In this document: in pieces, positions 63,201 to 64,000 of the stretch
Layout of the letters: each line of letters opens with the position of its first letter
Numbering within the stretch: position 1 is the stretch's first letter
Origin: Viscum album
Lineage: Eukaryota; Streptophyta; Magnoliopsida; Santalales; Viscaceae
Reading direction: 5' to 3'
Length of the DNA stretch: 64,000 bases
Assembly: GCA_963277665.1 (NCBI GenBank)
Contig: OY728163.1
Location: forward strand, 1,907,746,644-1,907,810,643
Made by a program: the position numbers and the translations under genes
The notes under the pieces: model-generated
What the model was told of the DNA's origin: nothing
The model's input: the letters and a program-made list of their open reading frames with translations, nothing else
The model's database searches: none

Positions 63201-64000
63201 CATTTGGGAAATCAACATACCATTTATTAACATAACCCCATATTTTATATTAATATTTTATGGGTTATATATCTTTTATCACTATTATTTTTTTTGCCTT
63301 TGATCATTATTTACCCACTATAAAGAAGTTGACAATAACACTTTTTCTCTACTAGGAATCCTCCTCTTTTGTGATAATATTCTTTTAGTAGTTTTTATAA
63401 ATTCAATAATATAATCCTTAATAATTGTTTTACATCCTATTATACTAATTTTATCTTCATTAATTATTATAAATAAATTATAATCATTTTCACTATGGGA
63501 TAATTTTTTCAATGTTTAAAAGGATTCACTTCAAAACATTTCTCATGTGAACGCATATTTTTGTTATTTTGTTTTGTTTTTATAAAAAAACATCATATAT
63601 ATGTTTTATTTTTTTTCTAAATTAAATTACCATTATCCATGTTTTAAAAAAATATTTCTACTAACTAAATATTTTCAACATGATCATGAATTATATATAT
63701 TTTCATTGTGATATTCATAATCATGTAAATAATGTTTTCCCCAAAGTAATTTTATACTATAATATTTTATATTCTGTTAATGATATTTTTTAAATAATAA
63801 ATCAACTATCCTTCTTATAATGGGTTACAAAATGTTCATTTCTACCACATGAGTGATCCATCACTAACTATTCCTTTCATAGCCTTCAACTTTTTATAGG
63901 CATGGATTTTCTTCTAATGAGTTTCCTATATAAATAAAAAAAATTCTCTACCATTTATTAAAAGGGTGTTAACATATATTATATATATCCATTGACTGAG
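57290..64000. other. AT-rich DNA, no gene seen
   Basis: About 6.7 kb without a recognisable gene or complete element. C exceeds G on the plus strand at about 58300-60600 and G exceeds C near 61000-61300, which suggests a patchwork of old element pieces. A stretch at 57955-58020 weakly resembles the element A LTR near 2025-2090, too weakly to call. Confidence 0.45.

Overview
This is nuclear DNA from a plant, most likely a flowering plant with a large, repeat-rich genome. It is very AT-rich, shows no ordinary protein-coding gene, and consists almost entirely of transposable elements of plant type: Ty3/gypsy LTR elements (including Athila-like ones), a CACTA DNA element, a tRNA-derived SINE and an LTR remnant that looks Ty1/copia-like. 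The species cannot be named from this sequence. No rRNA gene, intact tRNA gene, CRISPR array or bacterial-type operon was seen.

Layout. (1) 1588-11041 holds element A: two LTRs of about 3.35 kb, a perfect TTTTT target duplication, a degraded gag and no pol. This is the layout of a non-autonomous TR-GAG element. A 124-bp SINE sits inside it at 6883-7006 on the minus strand. (2) 12860-13830 is a probable minus-strand copia-type LTR relic. (3) 18591-43579 is a nest of three elements. An old LTR related to A (element E) begins at 18591, is split at 19487/40556 by element B (19488-40555, Ty3/gypsy, plus strand, GC-rich island and 39-bp repeats in its LTRs), and B is split inside its integrase gene by element C (25522-36824, Athila-like, minus strand, 5-bp target duplication ACGGG/ATGGG). 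(4) About 45200-57290 holds a very decayed Athila-like element D on the plus strand. A 1019-bp non-autonomous CACTA element (53620-54638, TGA duplication) is inserted between its integrase and its polypurine tract. (5) The rest (1-1582, 11047-12859, 13831-18590, 43598-45200, 57290-64000) is AT-rich DNA with no recognisable gene.

How the parts work together. None of the elements looks able to move by its own proteins now: A lacks pol, B has lost protease and most of its reverse transcriptase, C has a full gag-pol order but is broken by stops and frameshifts, and D is a relic. The order of events can be read from the nesting: E first, then B, then C; D before the CACTA; A before its SINE. LTR divergence judged by eye agrees: the LTR pair of C differs less than the pair of B.

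No new biological system is claimed. The most interesting points are the seven-copy 39-bp array kept without indels in both LTRs of B, the matching donor/acceptor signals that suggest a spliced leader in both A and B, and the CACTA element made of hairpin arrays around three tandem tRNA-like units.
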